This document shows positions 63,788 to 64,000 of a DNA stretch of 64,000 nucleotides, in pieces; within the stretch, counting starts at the first letter, position 1, and each line of letters opens with the position of its first letter. The stretch is from Microbacterium sp. A20. Its GTDB lineage: Bacteria > Actinomycetota > Actinomycetes > Actinomycetales > Microbacteriaceae. The position numbers and the translations under genes are program-made. The notes below the pieces were generated by a model. The model was not told the origin of the DNA and made no database searches. It saw only the letters and a program-made list of their open reading frames with translations. The stretch is taken from positions 310,001-374,000 of the forward strand of contig NZ_SSDF01000091.1 of assembly GCF_004794515.1 (NCBI RefSeq), written 5' to 3'.

Positions 63788-64000
63788 ATGCGCAGATCAC
63801 GACACATCACTCCTGCCGCTCGCCAGTCGGACGTGCGCGACGACGCGCCGACCCCGCCAGATGTGCTGCGGTATCTGGTCCATCTTCCGGATGACTACGA
63901 CGCCGATCCGGGCAAGCTCTGGCCCCTGGTGCTGTTCCTGCATGGTGCGGGCGAACGCGGTTCCGACCTCGACCTCGCCGCGGTGCACGGCCCGCCGCGG
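63788..64000 (+). CDS. Alpha/beta hydrolase (predicted peptidase/esterase, COG4099-like), 5' part
   Basis: 71 codons visible, cut by the window end. The sequence YLVHLPDDYDADPG...LWPLVLFLHGAGERGSDLDLAAVHGPPR has the strand-turn pattern and oxyanion-hole HGAG of PHB-depolymerase-like carboxylesterases/peptidases. The catalytic triad lies beyond the window. ATG 63788 follows CAGGAT (63776-63781), a possible leaderless -10 box. It is most likely a chromosomal gene unrelated to the retron, though an effector role cannot be excluded. Confidence 0.7.
   Translation, partial: MRRSRHITPAARQSDVRDDAPTPPDVLRYLVHLPDDYDADPGKLWPLVLFLHGAGERGSDLDLAAVHGPPR

Overview
The window is a stretch of high-GC actinobacterial chromosome. 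The gene order (hisEGFI followed by trpCBA with an HGxxPAAW protein, pyrR-pyrB-pyrC-carA-carB-pyrF-gmk, yebC-ruvCAB-yajC-secDF-rel), a mycobacterial-type IHF domain in front of guanylate kinase, and a NamH-like enzyme for N-glycolylated muramic acid point to Microbacteriaceae, most likely Microbacterium. No rRNA, tRNA or CRISPR array was recognised.

Layout. 1-39723 is an almost unbroken run of minus-strand housekeeping genes, many joined by ATGA, GTGA or TGATG overlaps: the start of trpA, trpB, trpC, two small trp-linked membrane proteins, hisI, hisF, hisG, hisE, rpe, rsmB, fmt, priA, metK, rpoZ, an mIHF-gmk fusion, pyrF, carB, carA, a membrane protein, pyrC, pyrB and pyrR. A small antitoxin/PIN toxin pair (21467-22101) and a namH-like gene follow. 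Then come a SNF2 helicase, nusB, efp, aroQ, aroB, aroK, aroC, aroE, mltG, ruvX, alaS, a small protein, rpsD and rarA. The pyr operon has a recognisable PyrR-binding hairpin beside the pyrR Shine-Dalgarno sequence.

40168-48619 is a nitrite-assimilation island. It holds a stand-alone NirB-like flavoprotein divergent from a formate/nitrite channel, then (minus strand) nirB, nirD, a fused siroheme-synthesis gene, an NnaR-type regulator (HemD domain plus winged helix) and a CbiX-type chelatase. Both nirBD and the channel/flavoprotein promoter region carry candidate GlnR boxes. No nitrate reductase is present in the window.

48831-61965 holds a DUF349 protein, an orphan AbiEi-like protein, rel, secF, secD, yajC, ruvB, ruvA, ruvC, yebC, a PLP-dependent decarboxylase and a small-molecule kinase.

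The most interesting region is 61941-63700. A reverse transcriptase with retron hallmarks (NxxxH, YADD and VTG motifs) is preceded by a short transcript candidate at 62131-62301. The ends of that candidate form a 22-nt, nearly perfect inverted repeat, as expected for the a1/a2 ends of a retron msr-msd RNA. Its left flank is the frameshifted 3' end of a LuxR-family response regulator, which suggests that the retron arrived by insertion or replacement. No classical retron effector gene lies next to it inside the window. The window ends in the start of an alpha/beta hydrolase gene.
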